DNA of 64,000 bases from Streptomyces pseudovenezuelae (GCF_001513955.1 NZ_KQ948152.1:248001-312000); one strand, 5' to 3'; shown: positions 17,170-26,744, numbered from the stretch's first letter. The notes: generated by a model from the letters alone, not told the origin. Translations and numbers: made by a program.

Positions 17170-19209
17170 ATGAGCACGGAAGCACGCCGCGCCTCGATTC
17201 CTCCACGCCCGGCGACCCCGCCGCGACCGGCCCAGCCGCCGGCGGTCGGCGAGAGCGGGCCCGGCTCCCCGTCGTCCGAGGAGTCGGTCGAGCGAGCCGT
17301 TGTCGAGCCGGGCGGACGGACGAGCGACGACTCCGACTGGCAGGCGTTCGGCGAACGGGACCGACGGGGCTCCGGGACGGCGGCGCGGCCGACGTTCGGC
17401 GGGTTCGACTGGCAGGGACCGCGAGAGAGGGACGGCCACGTGCCGGGCAACGCGCAGCGGGGGTCCGCCGACTCCGGCCGCTCGGTCGGCGACATGAGCG
17501 CGGGACGGGAGTCCGGCGCGGGCAAGGAGCCGTCCCAGGGGGCAACCGCGGCGGGGCCGCCGCCGATACGCACGACGAACCACGCCGGCCCGGATGCGAC
17601 GCCGGCCCGCGATGAGTCCTACGGCACCTCGGACACCCGCCGGACCGACGGGGACGGTTCCGGCCGGGCCCCCTCGACGCCCGCGGACCCCTCCGGTGCA
17701 CCGGCACAGCCCCGCACCGGCCCCGGCGCCCAGGCCCCCCGGCGCCAGGAGCCTTCCGGCCCGGCAGCCCCCCACCCCGGCAGCATCCCGCCGCCGCCCC
17801 CGGCCTCGGCCCGCTTCCCCGACACCCCACCGGCGCCCGAGTCGCCGTCCACGCCCCCTCGCAGGCCCGCCCCCGGCCCGATGCCGCCCGCCCCGAGCGC
17901 CGGGAACCGGGCTCCGGGTGCCCGGCCGCGCCCGGCGAGCCAGACGCCGGAGTCGTACGGGCCGGGCACCGCCGGGACCTCCACGCAGCCCCGCACGCCC
18001 GCCCCCGGCCCGATGCCGCCCGCTTCAGGTGCCCCGTCGCGTGCGACGGACACCGGTGGTGCGGCCGTGCCGCCCCGGCCGAGGACTCAGCCCACCGTTC
18101 CGCCGCGCCGCACCGGCGCCCCCGCCGAGACCGTCTCGGAGACGACCTTCCGGATGCGGCCCGTTCCGTCCGCCGGGAACGGCCGGGCGGAGTCCGGCGG
18201 CACCGCCGTACCGCCCATGCCCGACGCCCGCCCCGGCTCCGGCGCTCGGCCCGCCGCGCCCGCCCGCCCCGGATTCCCGCCGCGCCCCACACGTCAGGCG
18301 CCGGTCCCGGGCGTCACGGGCGTGCCCCCGGCTCCGGACCCCGCTCTCTCCTGGAGCGCCGCCCTGCCCCAGCAGGACGCAACTCCCGGCAGCGGGCGGC
18401 CTGTTGTGTCATTCGGCGAGCCCGAGGTCGGTTACAAGGAGCGGTCGTGGGGAGTGCGGATCCCTCCCCGGATCGCCGCCGTGGCCGCGTGCGTCGTGCT
18501 CGGGGTCGGGCTCATCGGCGGTGCCGTGACCGGGAGTTGGTTGATCGGCGGCTCCGGAGACGAGGGCCGCGGCGACACCTTCACCCAGGCCGGCGAGCTG
18601 TGGCACAGCGTGCCCGTCGACCAGCTGTTCCCGCCGACCGTGGACGGCCAGGGCGCCGGGCCCGGCGGCGCCGACCGCACCTGGACGCGGATCGCCGTCG
18701 CCCCGGACAGCGGCTGCCGGAACGCCTTCGACCCCCTGCTGCGCAAGGCCCTCGCCCCCGTCGGCTGCGAACGGCTCCTGCGCGCCACCTACGCGGACGC
18801 CACCCAGAGCTACGTCACCACCGTCGGCCTCCTGTTCACCGATGCCGACGCCACCGCCATGCGCGAGCTCGACACCCGCTTCACCCGGGAGGGCCTGACC
18901 TCCCGCACCGACCTGATGCCCCTGCCGTACGCAGCGAAGAACACCCTCGCGGCCGGATTCGGCGCCGGGCAGCGGGCCTCCTGGACGATCTCCGTCCTCA
19001 CCGACGCCCCGGTCGTCGCCTACGCCGTCTCCGGCTGGGCGGACGGCCGTACGGTCGACACCCCGGAGCCCGCCGAGAAGGCCATGGAGTCCGGCGACAC
19101 CACCCCCGCCGCGCAGGCCGGCCTCGGCAACGAGGCCCAGGGCCTGGCCGACCGCGTCGAACGGGCCCTGCGCAAGACGGTCACCTCGCCCCCGGAGCAG
19201 TCCTCATGA
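17170..19209 (+). CDS. Proline-rich single-pass membrane protein, partner of the mycosin-like protease
   Basis: 679 residues. About 430 N-terminal residues are low-complexity Pro/Gly/Arg/Ser with recurring PGPMPPA and PPRP motifs, predicted cytoplasmic and disordered. A transmembrane helix follows at about 433-457 (IAAVAACVVLGVGLIGGAVTG). The external domain of about 220 residues has two Cys (SGCRN, VGCER), probably a disulfide. The GTP-like richness is a composition effect; no enzyme motif is present. The ATG overlaps nothing upstream and follows GGGGGG. The stop overlaps the protease start (ATGA), so the two are made together, as membrane partners of mycosins often are. Confidence 0.75.
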   Translation: MSTEARRASIPPRPATPPRPAQPPAVGESGPGSPSSEESVERAVVEPGGRTSDDSDWQAFGERDRRGSGTAARPTFGGFDWQGPRERDGHVPGNAQRGSADSGRSVGDMSAGRESGAGKEPSQGATAAGPPPIRTTNHAGPDATPARDESYGTSDTRRTDGDGSGRAPSTPADPSGAPAQPRTGPGAQAPRRQEPSGPAAPHPGSIPPPPPASARFPDTPPAPESPSTPPRRPAPGPMPPAPSAGNRAPGARPRPASQTPESYGPGTAGTSTQPRTPAPGPMPPASGAPSRATDTGGAAVPPRPRTQPTVPPRRTGAPAETVSETTFRMRPVPSAGNGRAESGGTAVPPMPDARPGSGARPAAPARPGFPPRPTRQAPVPGVTGVPPAPDPALSWSAALPQQDATPGSGRPVVSFGEPEVGYKERSWGVRIPPRIAAVAACVVLGVGLIGGAVTGSWLIGGSGDEGRGDTFTQAGELWHSVPVDQLFPPTVDGQGAGPGGADRTWTRIAVAPDSGCRNAFDPLLRKALAPVGCERLLRATYADATQSYVTTVGLLFTDADATAMRELDTRFTREGLTSRTDLMPLPYAAKNTLAAGFGAGQRASWTISVLTDAPVVAYAVSGWADGRTVDTPEPAEKAMESGDTTPAAQAGLGNEAQGLADRVERALRKTVTSPPEQSS

Positions 19210-20390
19210 GCCTCACCACCCGCAGGGCAGGCCTCCTGAGCGTCCTCCTCGCCGCCTCCGTCGCCCTCGTCCCGCCCACCGCCGCGCACGCCGACGGCAT
19301 CCGCGCCAAGCAGTGGGCCCTGGACGCCATGCACACCCAGCAGGCCTGGCAGACCACCAAGGGCGCCGGCGTCACCGTCGCCGTCCTGGACACCGGCGTC
19401 GAGAACGACCACCCCGACCTCGTCGGCAACGTCCTCACCGGCAAGGACATGATCGGCTTCGGCGCCACCCGGGGCGACCGCTCCTGGGCCCGGCACGGCA
19501 CCGCCATGGCCGGCATCATCGCCGGCCACGGACACGGCGTCGGCAACGGCGACGGGGTCATGGGCATCGCCCCGGAGGCCAAGATCCTCCCCGTCCGCGT
19601 GATCCTGGAGGACGGTGACCCGGCCCGCGCCAAGGCCCGCAACACCCGCGGCAACGCCCTCGCCGAGGGCATCCGCTGGGCCGCCGACCACGGCGCCGAC
19701 GTCATCAACCTCTCCCTCGGCGACGACTCCGCCTCCGCGCACCCCGAGGCCGGCGAGGACGACGCCGTCCAGTACGCCCTCAGCAAGGGCTCCGTCGTCG
19801 TCGCCTCGGCGGGCAACGGCGGCGAGAAGGGCGACCACATCTCCTACCCGGCCGCCTACCCGGGCGTCATCGCCGCGACCGCCGTCGACAAGTTCGGCAC
19901 CCGCGCCTCCTTCTCCACCCGCCGCTGGTACGCCACGGTCGCCGCTCCCGGTGACGACGTGGTCATCGCCGACCCCGACCACAAGTACTACGAGGGGTGG
20001 GGCACCAGCGCCGCCTCCGCGTTCGTCTCGGGCGCGGCGGCCCTCGTCAAGGCCGCCCACCCCGACCTGACGCCCGCCCAGATCAAGCGCCTCCTGGAGG
20101 ACACGGCCCGCAACGCCCCCGCGGGCGGCCGCGACGACTCCCGGGGCTTCGGCTTCATCGACCCCGCGGCGGCGCTCAAGGCGGCCGACCGGCTGGAGCC
20201 GCAGGGCCTGCGGCCCGCCGCCTACGACGAGAAGTACTTCGGTTCGGGCCCGGACACCGCCGCATCGGGCGACGACACGGCCAGTTGGGCGGCTCCGCTG
20301 GCGGGCGGCGCGGGCGTGGCCCTGCTGATCGCCGCGGTCTTCCTGTGGCGGGGCCGCCGCGGCCCCCGGCAGTCCTACGAGAGCTTCTGA
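19206..20390 (+). CDS. S8 subtilisin-family protease, mycosin (MycP)-like
   Basis: 394 residues with a Sec signal peptide (about 1-29, ending AHADG). The subtilase catalytic triad is Asp62 (VAVLDTGVE), His97 (RHGTAMAG) and Ser268 (GTSAASAF), and the oxyanion Asn lies in SAGNGG. A C-terminal transmembrane helix (about 361-383) followed by RGRRG anchors it, so the protease faces outward. This layout is that of mycosins of type VII secretion. No EsxA/B, EccC or other ESX gene is in the window, so a type VII role is inference. It is coupled to the upstream Pro-rich membrane protein. Confidence 0.85.
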   Translation: MSLTTRRAGLLSVLLAASVALVPPTAAHADGIRAKQWALDAMHTQQAWQTTKGAGVTVAVLDTGVENDHPDLVGNVLTGKDMIGFGATRGDRSWARHGTAMAGIIAGHGHGVGNGDGVMGIAPEAKILPVRVILEDGDPARAKARNTRGNALAEGIRWAADHGADVINLSLGDDSASAHPEAGEDDAVQYALSKGSVVVASAGNGGEKGDHISYPAAYPGVIAATAVDKFGTRASFSTRRWYATVAAPGDDVVIADPDHKYYEGWGTSAASAFVSGAAALVKAAHPDLTPAQIKRLLEDTARNAPAGGRDDSRGFGFIDPAAALKAADRLEPQGLRPAAYDEKYFGSGPDTAASGDDTASWAAPLAGGAGVALLIAAVFLWRGRRGPRQSYESF

Positions 20391-20409
20391 GACGGGCTCC
20401 GAAGCTCTC
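20379..20409. terminator. Bidirectional terminator hairpin overlapping two gene ends
   Basis: GAGAGCTTC (20379-20387) pairs perfectly with GAAGCTCTC (20401-20409) across a 13-nt loop. It spans the stop region of the mycosin-like gene and touches the convergent serine hydrolase stop, so one hairpin could end both transcripts. Confidence 0.55.
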
Positions 20410-21403
20410 AGTGAGCCGCCGCACTCGTGGCGCTCGCCGAAGCCGACGCGGACGCGTCCTCGCCCGTGAACACCGACACCGCCGCCTTAGCCGCCGACTC
20501 CACCAGCGAAATGCCTTGCGCCTGCGTGGAGTTGCCGTTCGACAGCACGGCCACCAGATAGCCGTGGCCGGCCACCGACACCCGCCCGATGCTGTTGACG
20601 TCCCACAGCCCGGTCGTACTGCGCGGCAGCCACCCGTTCTTCAGCGCCCAGCCGGACCCGTCGGCCGCCGCCGACACGCCCCACCGCTGGTCGGCCTCGA
20701 TCTGACCCATCAGATCCTGGAGATACGACCGCGAGGCCTCGCTCAGCTTCGAGTCGTCCCCGAACACCTGCTGGAGCAGGGTGAGCTGGTCCGAGGCCGT
20801 GGTCCGGGTCAGCCCCCACAACGCCCCGTCGCCGCCCGCCGTACCGGTCAGCCCGAACGTCCTGTTGGCGGCGTCGAGTCCCGCGGCCTTCCCGATGGTG
20901 TCCCACAGCGCCGACGCCGAGGCGTTGTCGCTGTTCTCGATCATCGTCGTCGCGTACGCCTTCTCACGCGCGCTCAACCGGGTGCCCGCCTCTTGGTGCC
21001 GGAGCAGCAGCGCCGCCAGGATGTCGACCTTCACGATGCTCGCCGTGTCGAAGGCGCCGTCGCCGTGGACCGCGCTGTCGCCCGACTCCAGGTCGAGCAC
21101 CGCCGCCGAGACCTTCTGCGCGCCCGTCACCCGCACCGACGTCATGGCGTCGGCCAGCTTCTCGTCGAGATCCACCACGGACTCCGCCACCGCCGCCTCC
21201 TGCGTCGTGGTCGCCGTCGAGGGCGAGACCGACGGCGTCGCCGCCGACGATACGGCGCCGCTCCCGGTGTGCGCCTGCGCCTTCACGTACACCGTCCCGC
21301 CGGCCGTGGCACCGACGACGGCCACGCAGGCCAGCGCGGTGTACGTCAACGACCGTCGGGGGACCCTGCGGGCACGGCGTCTGGCGGCTCTGGAGGACTC
21401 CAT
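20408..21403 (-). CDS. Class A beta-lactamase-fold serine hydrolase, membrane anchored
   Basis: 331 residues. A basic N-terminus (RRRARRVPRRS) and one hydrophobic segment (about 19-41) form a signal anchor. Ser/Thr-rich linkers surround a penicillin-binding/beta-lactamase fold: S-x-x-K in TASIVKVDI, SDN in ENSDNAS, and KNG in place of KTG (LKNGWLP). The Glu166 omega-loop motif of true lactamases is not evident, so this may be a cell-wall-related esterase or peptidase rather than a resistance enzyme. A C-terminal Ala/Ser repeat (ASASASA) is low complexity. Confidence 0.78.
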   Translation of the reverse strand: MESSRAARRRARRVPRRSLTYTALACVAVVGATAGGTVYVKAQAHTGSGAVSSAATPSVSPSTATTTQEAAVAESVVDLDEKLADAMTSVRVTGAQKVSAAVLDLESGDSAVHGDGAFDTASIVKVDILAALLLRHQEAGTRLSAREKAYATTMIENSDNASASALWDTIGKAAGLDAANRTFGLTGTAGGDGALWGLTRTTASDQLTLLQQVFGDDSKLSEASRSYLQDLMGQIEADQRWGVSAAADGSGWALKNGWLPRSTTGLWDVNSIGRVSVAGHGYLVAVLSNGNSTQAQGISLVESAAKAAVSVFTGEDASASASASATSAAAH

Positions 21404-21534
21404 GGCGCCGATGCTCGGGCCGCCGACTGTGCGGACCGTTAGACGGACGTTAGAGGTGTGTCAGCGAACTCTGAGAAACCCGTGAAAGCGGTCACGGGCA
21501 CGTTTCCGGGCCCGCACAACCGCAACAGCAAGCC

Positions 21535-21544
21535 CCCTATAGGG
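21535..21544. promoter_or_regulatory. CCCTATAGGG palindrome upstream of SseB gene
   Basis: A perfect 10-bp palindrome 10 bp before the SseB-family start, in a 150-bp divergent gap. Its A/T core could serve as a -10 element or operator. It stands out locally but is short. Confidence 0.25.
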
Positions 21545-21553
21545 TCGGTGACC

Positions 21554-22285
21554 GTGGCGAACAAGAACATTCCCGACCCCGGCTTCTCCGACGACGACGG
21601 CTCCGCCGATCCCCGGCTGAGCGCGGCGCTCGCGGCCTGGGCCGAGGACCGCGCCGCCGTGGGCCCCGTCCTGGAAGCGCTCAAGGGCGCCCGGCTGCTC
21701 GTCCCCGTGGTGGCCGTCCTCGGCGAGGTCGAGGAGGACGAGAACGGGCTGCGCCGCGAGAAGACCAGCGACATGGCCGTCCCCACCCTCAGGGCCGGAG
21801 CCCGGACCGCCCTGCCGGCCTTCACCTGCACCGACTCGCTGGCCCGCTGGGACCCCGAGGCCCGCCCCGTCGCCGTACCCCTGCACCAGGCGCTGCAGGC
21901 CGCCGCGCACGAGAAGGCCGACACGGTCGTACTGGACCTGGCGGGCCCGGTGCCCTTCGAGCTGACCGGTCCCGCGCTGCTCGCGCTCGCCGAGGGCCGT
22001 GTGAACGCCGACCCGCTGGCCGACCCCGCCGTGATCGGGGCGGTACGGGACGCCGTGGCCGCCGAGTCCGCCGTGCTCCGCGCCCACCTGGGGCCGGGGC
22101 AGGCCGACGGCACCCTGGCCCTGGTGCTGGAGCCGTCCGCGACGCCCGCGGACGCCGCACGGGCCGTCGCCGAGCGCCTGGCCGCCGACGAGACACTGAG
22201 GGCCCGCCTGGTGCGCGGCCTCGACCTGGCAGTCCTGCCGGCCGGGGCCACGCCGCCGGGCGAGCCCTTGTACGTACGGGGATGA
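21554..22285 (+). CDS. SseB-family protein
   Basis: 243 residues matching the SseB N-terminal domain family (LSAALAAWAEDRAAVGPVLEALKGARLLVPVVAVLGEV ... AVPTLRAGARTALPAFTCTDSLARWDPEARPVAVPLHQAL). Function is poorly defined; actinobacterial members are cytoplasmic and abundant near translation genes. I start at the GTG at 21554 (VANKNIPDPGF); the frame is open to 21458 but that part is not conserved-looking. It converges on the DUF1844 gene with 1 bp between stops. Confidence 0.8.
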   Translation: MANKNIPDPGFSDDDGSADPRLSAALAAWAEDRAAVGPVLEALKGARLLVPVVAVLGEVEEDENGLRREKTSDMAVPTLRAGARTALPAFTCTDSLARWDPEARPVAVPLHQALQAAAHEKADTVVLDLAGPVPFELTGPALLALAEGRVNADPLADPAVIGAVRDAVAAESAVLRAHLGPGQADGTLALVLEPSATPADAARAVAERLAADETLRARLVRGLDLAVLPAGATPPGEPLYVRG

Positions 22286-22286
22286 A

Positions 22287-22652
22287 CTAGCCGTAGACCG
22301 GCCCGGTGTACTTCTCGCCGGGGCCCTGGCCCGGCTCGTCCGGGACCAGGGACGCCTCGCGGAAGGCCAGCTGGAGGGACTTCAGGCCGTCCCGCAGCGG
22401 GGCCGCGTGGAAGGAGCTGATCTCCGTCGCGCTGCCGTCCAGCAGACCGGCGAGGGCGTGGATCAGCTTGCGGGCCTCGTCCAGGTCCTTGTACTTGTCG
22501 CCCTCCTCGGTCAGACCGAGCTTCACGGCGGCGGCGCTCATCAGGTTGACGGCGACCGTCACGATCACCTCGACGGCGGGGACCTCGGCGATGTCGCGGG
22601 TCATCTCGTCGAAGCCGGGGGAGTCAGGGGACGCGGGAGGGGTGTCACTCAT
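22287..22652 (-). CDS. DUF1844 domain protein
   Basis: 121 residues. The core FDEMTRDIAEVPAVEVIVTVAVNLMSAAAVKLGLTEE ... DLDEARKLIHALAGLLDGSATEI matches DUF1844, a small helical protein regularly found next to infC in actinobacteria. No catalytic motif is seen and function is unknown. The ATG at 22652 precedes SDTPPASPDSP. Confidence 0.85.
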   Translation of the reverse strand: MSDTPPASPDSPGFDEMTRDIAEVPAVEVIVTVAVNLMSAAAVKLGLTEEGDKYKDLDEARKLIHALAGLLDGSATEISSFHAAPLRDGLKSLQLAFREASLVPDEPGQGPGEKYTGPVYG

Positions 22653-22848
22653 GTCCCACACGATAGGGCCCGGCGCCCGCCGGTTCGCACCACCCCCGGG
22701 TTGCTGCTAACCTTGTGTGACGACCGGCCGGACACACCTGTGTGTAAGTGTGACCGGCCCACAAGTGGAGGCTCCGATCTCCCACCCGACCGCCCTCCGG
22801 GACGGCGGGTCACCCCGGTCAGGCGGCCGCCATCGTTCCGTACGGACG

Positions 22849-22920
22849 ATGGAGTCGCCCGAAAGCGCGCCCCGCGGCATCGCGGCGGTGCTCCGGCAGT
22901 GTTTGGAGCCCCGTCTGTGA
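22849..22920 (+). CDS. Possible infC leader peptide (23 aa)
   Basis: A short ORF begins ATG GAG TCG (MESPES) and ends LEPRL at a TGA (22918-22920) that falls inside the loop of the attenuator hairpin. A ribosome finishing this peptide would cover the 5' arm of the terminator. The ribosome-binding site is weak (ACGGACG) and the peptide has no run of one amino acid, so expression is uncertain. Confidence 0.3.
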   Translation: MESPESAPRGIAAVLRQCLEPRL

Positions 22921-22938
22921 TCGTCCGGGGCATTTTTT
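22908..22938 (+). terminator. Intrinsic terminator/attenuator in the infC leader
   Basis: GCCCCG (22908-22913) pairs with CGGGGC (22926-22931) and is followed by A and six T. A U-tract terminator is rare in this genome and its place upstream of a gene indicates attenuation rather than gene-end termination. Confidence 0.7.
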
Positions 22939-23022
22939 GTGCTTCGGCGCGGTTAGGTCTGACGAAAATGACGTACGCGGCGGTCCGCCAGATTGCCGTG
23001 TGGTGCTAACCGAGGAGGATCC

Positions 23023-23706
23023 ATCAGCGCCGAGCCCCGCATCAACGACCGGATTCGCGTTCCAGAGGTGCGACTTGTCGGTCCCAGTGGCGAGCAGGTG
23101 GGCATCGTCCCCCTGGCCAAGGCACTGGAGCTTGCGCAGGAGTACGACCTGGACCTGGTCGAGGTGGCGGCAACCGCCCGTCCGCCTGTGTGCAAGCTCA
23201 TGGACTACGGGAAGTTCAAGTACGAGTCGGCCATGAAGGCCCGTGAGGCGCGCAAGAACCAGGCGCACACGGTCATCAAGGAGATGAAGCTCCGGCCGAA
23301 GATCGACCCGCACGACTATGACACCAAGAAGGGTCACGTCGTCCGGTTCCTCAAGCAGGGCGACAAGGTCAAGATCACGATCATGTTCCGTGGTCGCGAG
23401 CAGTCTCGGCCGGAACTCGGCTACCGACTGCTGCAGCGGCTCGCGGAGGACGTGGCCGACCTCGGGTTCGTGGAGTCGAACCCGAAGCAGGACGGCCGAA
23501 ACATGATCATGGTTCTCGGTCCGCACAAGAAGAAGACCGAGGCGATGGCCGAGGCCCGCCAGGCGCAGGAAGCCCGCAAGGCAGACGCGAAGGCCAACCC
23601 CGGCAAGTCGCAGAACGCCGCGGAGTCCGACTACGTCGAGGACGAGTCCGAGGCCGAGGTCGAGGCCCAGGTCGAGACCCCGGCAGAGGCTCCCGCCGAG
23701 GCGTGA
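23023..23706 (+). CDS. infC: Translation initiation factor IF-3
   Basis: 227 residues. SAEPRINDRIRVPEVRLVGPSGEQVGIV is the IF3 N-domain start, and KIDPHDYDTKKGHVVRFLKQGDKVKITIMFRGRE is the C-domain. Binds the 30S subunit and checks start-codon/initiator pairing. The start is ATC at 23023, five nt after GAGGAG: no ATG, GTG or TTG sits at the conserved position, and non-canonical ATT/ATC starts are a known autoregulatory feature of infC. The C-terminal tail of about 50 Glu/Ala-rich residues is longer than in E. coli IF3, as in other actinobacteria. First gene of infC-rpmI-rplT. Confidence 0.96.
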   Translation: MSAEPRINDRIRVPEVRLVGPSGEQVGIVPLAKALELAQEYDLDLVEVAATARPPVCKLMDYGKFKYESAMKAREARKNQAHTVIKEMKLRPKIDPHDYDTKKGHVVRFLKQGDKVKITIMFRGREQSRPELGYRLLQRLAEDVADLGFVESNPKQDGRNMIMVLGPHKKKTEAMAEARQAQEARKADAKANPGKSQNAAESDYVEDESEAEVEAQVETPAEAPAEA

Positions 23707-23815
23707 CCCCGGGGGACGCGAGTCCCCAGGACCCAACCGATACAAGAGCGACGCTCACAGTGCCCGGTTTCAGGACCGGGCACCGGAGCGCCACCGACGA
23801 GGAGAGAACGGCGCT

Positions 23816-24010
23816 ATGCCGAAGAACAAGTCGCACAGCGGTGCCAGCAAGCGCTTCAAGATCACCGGCTCCGGCAAGGTGCTCCGTGAGCGCGCCGGCA
23901 AGCGCCACCTGCTCGAGCACAAGTCGTCCCGCGTGACGCGTCGCCTCACCGGCAACGCCGAGATGGCCCCGGGCGACGCCGCGAAGATCAAGAAGCTTCT
24001 CGGCAAGTGA
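23816..24010 (+). CDS. rpmI: 50S ribosomal protein L35
   Basis: 64 residues, full family length: MPKNKSHSGASKRFKITGSG ... RHLLEHKSSRVTRRLTG. Basic rRNA-binding protein of the large subunit. Lies 109 bp after infC in the standard order. The ATG follows GAGGAGAG. Confidence 0.97.
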   Translation: MPKNKSHSGASKRFKITGSGKVLRERAGKRHLLEHKSSRVTRRLTGNAEMAPGDAAKIKKLLGK

Positions 24011-24111
24011 CGTACGCGGCGCTCTCCCCGAGCGCCGTACGTCTGGACCGGGACCCCATCGATACCGGGCCGTGTGAGTCCAACCACGGCCCCGCTACAA
24101 GGAGTTAACAA

Positions 24112-24495
24112 GTGGCACGCGTCAAGCGGGCAGTCAACGCCCACAAGAAGCGCCGGGCGATCCTCGAGGCGGCCTCCGGCTACCGCGGTCAGCGTTCGCG
24201 CCTGTACCGCAAGGCCAAGGAGCAGGTCACCCACTCGCTGGTCTACAACTACAACGACCGCAAGAAGCGCAAGGGCGACTTCCGTCAGCTGTGGATCCAG
24301 CGCATCAACGCCGCTGCCCGCGCCAACGGCATCACGTACAACCGCTTCATCCAGGGTCTGAAGGCCGCGAACATCGAGGTCGACCGCAAGATCCTGGCCG
24401 AGCTGGCCGTCAACGACGCGACCGCCTTCGCGGCGCTCGTCGAGGTCGCCCAGAAGGCGCTGCCGGCGGACGTGAACGCCCCCAAGGCCGCGTGA
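24112..24495 (+). CDS. rplT: 50S ribosomal protein L20
   Basis: 127 residues starting at GTG (ARVKRAVNAHKKRRAILEAASGYRGQRS), preceded by AAGGAG. The N-terminal basic extension and globular domain (RINAAARANGITYNRFIQGLKAANIEVDRKILAELA) are complete. Needed early in 50S assembly; in many bacteria L20 represses its own operon through the leader. Last gene before a strong terminator. Confidence 0.97.
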   Translation: MARVKRAVNAHKKRRAILEAASGYRGQRSRLYRKAKEQVTHSLVYNYNDRKKRKGDFRQLWIQRINAAARANGITYNRFIQGLKAANIEVDRKILAELAVNDATAFAALVEVAQKALPADVNAPKAA

Positions 24496-24528
24496 CGCCG
24501 CGCCGGCTCTAGGCCGACGTGACGGTGT

Positions 24529-24558
24529 GGACCCGCAGGCTGTGAAGCCTGCGGGTCC
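24529..24558 (+). terminator. Terminator after rplT
   Basis: Perfect 12-bp stem GGACCCGCAGGC / GCCTGCGGGTCC with a 6-nt loop TGTGAA, 33 nt after the rplT stop, followed by GCTGTTT. Confidence 0.88.
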
Positions 24559-24591
24559 GCTGTTTCCCGAAGACTTCCGAAGGTGAAGAGC

Positions 24592-25437
<846 letters not shown>

Positions 25438-25486
25438 GGTGACCAGCTCGGGGGCCCCTCAGACGCCTGAGAGGTGGGGTACGGGG

Positions 25487-26605
25487 ATGAGTGTCGGCAC
25501 GAGGAGCACGCAAGGCGTGTCCGAGGCCTGTGCCGGTGGTCTCGCCGAGCTCGGCATCGATCCCGACCAGCTGCCCGACGGCCTCGTCGTCGCGGACGAG
25601 CAGGGCCGTGTGATCTGCTTCAACGCCGCCGCGGCCCGGATCACCGCCCTGCCCGCCGAGGACGCCCTCGGACAGCGGCTGGAGAAGGCCCTTCCGTTAG
25701 AGGATCTGGAGGGGCGGCGCTGGTGGCAGCTGACCGATCCCTACGGCGGGCTCGCGATCCGCAGGCGACAGCCCGAGCGGAATCTGCTGCTGCCGGGCGG
25801 CCGTGAGGTCCTGGTCTCCGCGCAGTACGTGCGCACCGAGCCCACCGGACCCGTCCACCGGGTCGTGGTCGGCCTGCGCGACACCGAGGCCCGCCGCCGC
25901 ACCGAGCGCAGCCACGCCGAGCTGATCGCCACCGTCGCCCACGAACTGCGCTCCCCGCTCACCTCCGTCAAGGGCTTCACCGCGACCCTGCTCGCCAAGT
26001 GGGAGAGGTTCACCGACGACCAGAAGCGCCTGATGCTGGAGACCGTCGACGCGGACGCCGACCGGGTCACCCGGCTCATCGCCGAGCTGCTCGACATCTC
26101 CCGCATCGACTCCGGGCGCCTGGAGGTCAGGCGTCAGCCCGTCGACATCGGCGCCGCCGTCGGACGCCACATCCAGGCCTACGTCGCCGCGGGCCTCGCC
26201 GCCGACCGGTTCCTGCTGCGCCTGGAGCAGCCGCTGCCCATGCTGTGGGCCGACCCCGACAAGATCGACCAGGTGCTCAGCAACCTGCTCGAAAATGCGG
26301 TGCGGCACGGCGAGGGAACCGTCACCATTGCCATCACGCCCACGGCGTCCCCCCGCGAGGACGAGGACACCGGCACGTCGGTCACGGTGAGCGACGAGGG
26401 TCCCGGCATCCCGGAGGAGTCCATGAACCGCGTCTTCACCCGCTTCTGGCGGGGCAGCAAGCGCGGTGGCACCGGCCTCGGGCTCTACATCGTCAAGGGC
26501 ATCGTCGAGGCCCACGGCGGCACCATCACGGTCGGCCGCGGCCCCCAGGGCGGCGCCGAGTTCCGATTTACGTTGCCCGTGAGCGCTCCGGCCTATCTGA
26601 GCTGA
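25487..26605 (+). CDS. ohkA: Soluble PAS-domain histidine kinase, OhkA-like
   Basis: 372 residues with no membrane segment. A PAS domain covers about 28-130 (LPDGLVVADEQGRVICFNAAAARITALPAEDALG). HisKA has phospho-acceptor His152 (TVAHELRSPLTS). The HATPase domain has the N box NLLENAVRHG and G boxes DEGPGIPEE and GTGLGLYIVKGI. No response regulator is adjacent. I recall the S. coelicolor gene in this position as the orphan kinase OhkA (SCO1596), which affects antibiotic production and development; the symbol rests on that synteny. The ATG at 25487 comes 50 bp after the methyltransferase. Confidence 0.82.
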   Translation: MSVGTRSTQGVSEACAGGLAELGIDPDQLPDGLVVADEQGRVICFNAAAARITALPAEDALGQRLEKALPLEDLEGRRWWQLTDPYGGLAIRRRQPERNLLLPGGREVLVSAQYVRTEPTGPVHRVVVGLRDTEARRRTERSHAELIATVAHELRSPLTSVKGFTATLLAKWERFTDDQKRLMLETVDADADRVTRLIAELLDISRIDSGRLEVRRQPVDIGAAVGRHIQAYVAAGLAADRFLLRLEQPLPMLWADPDKIDQVLSNLLENAVRHGEGTVTIAITPTASPREDEDTGTSVTVSDEGPGIPEESMNRVFTRFWRGSKRGGTGLGLYIVKGIVEAHGGTITVGRGPQGGAEFRFTLPVSAPAYLS

Positions 26606-26744
26606 GTGCCCGCGGGCGCATCCGTACACCCCCACCCCGTTAGACTCGGCCTTTGGCACCCATGTGTCCCATGGACGGCCCTCTGACCTCTGAGTGAGTC
26701 GGTGACGGGGACCTTCAGCCAGCCAATCGGAAGCACGGGAAGAG

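Larger units (their letters stand above)
22653..23022 (+). promoter_or_regulatory. infC 5' leader region (370 bp without a long gene)
   Basis: Holds the promoter and untranslated leader of the infC operon. Visible elements are ACACAC-CT-GTGTGT at about 22733-22746, a bulged hairpin CATCGTTCCG/CGGACGATG (22831-22851), a 23-codon ORF (22849-22920), an intrinsic terminator (22908-22938), and GAGGAG just before the infC start. The terminator lies 85 nt upstream of the start codon, so the region looks like a transcription-attenuation leader controlling IF3, L35 and L20. Confidence 0.65.

Noticed and set aside
20408..21403. Beta-lactamase resistance gene
   Set aside because: It keeps SxxK and SDN but lacks an evident omega-loop Glu motif and has KNG for KTG, so a resistance function is not supported.
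26662..26697. Short ORF MCPMDGPLTSE upstream of pheS as a Phe attenuation leader
   Set aside because: Contains no Phe codon and is not followed by a terminator hairpin; no T-box features seen either.
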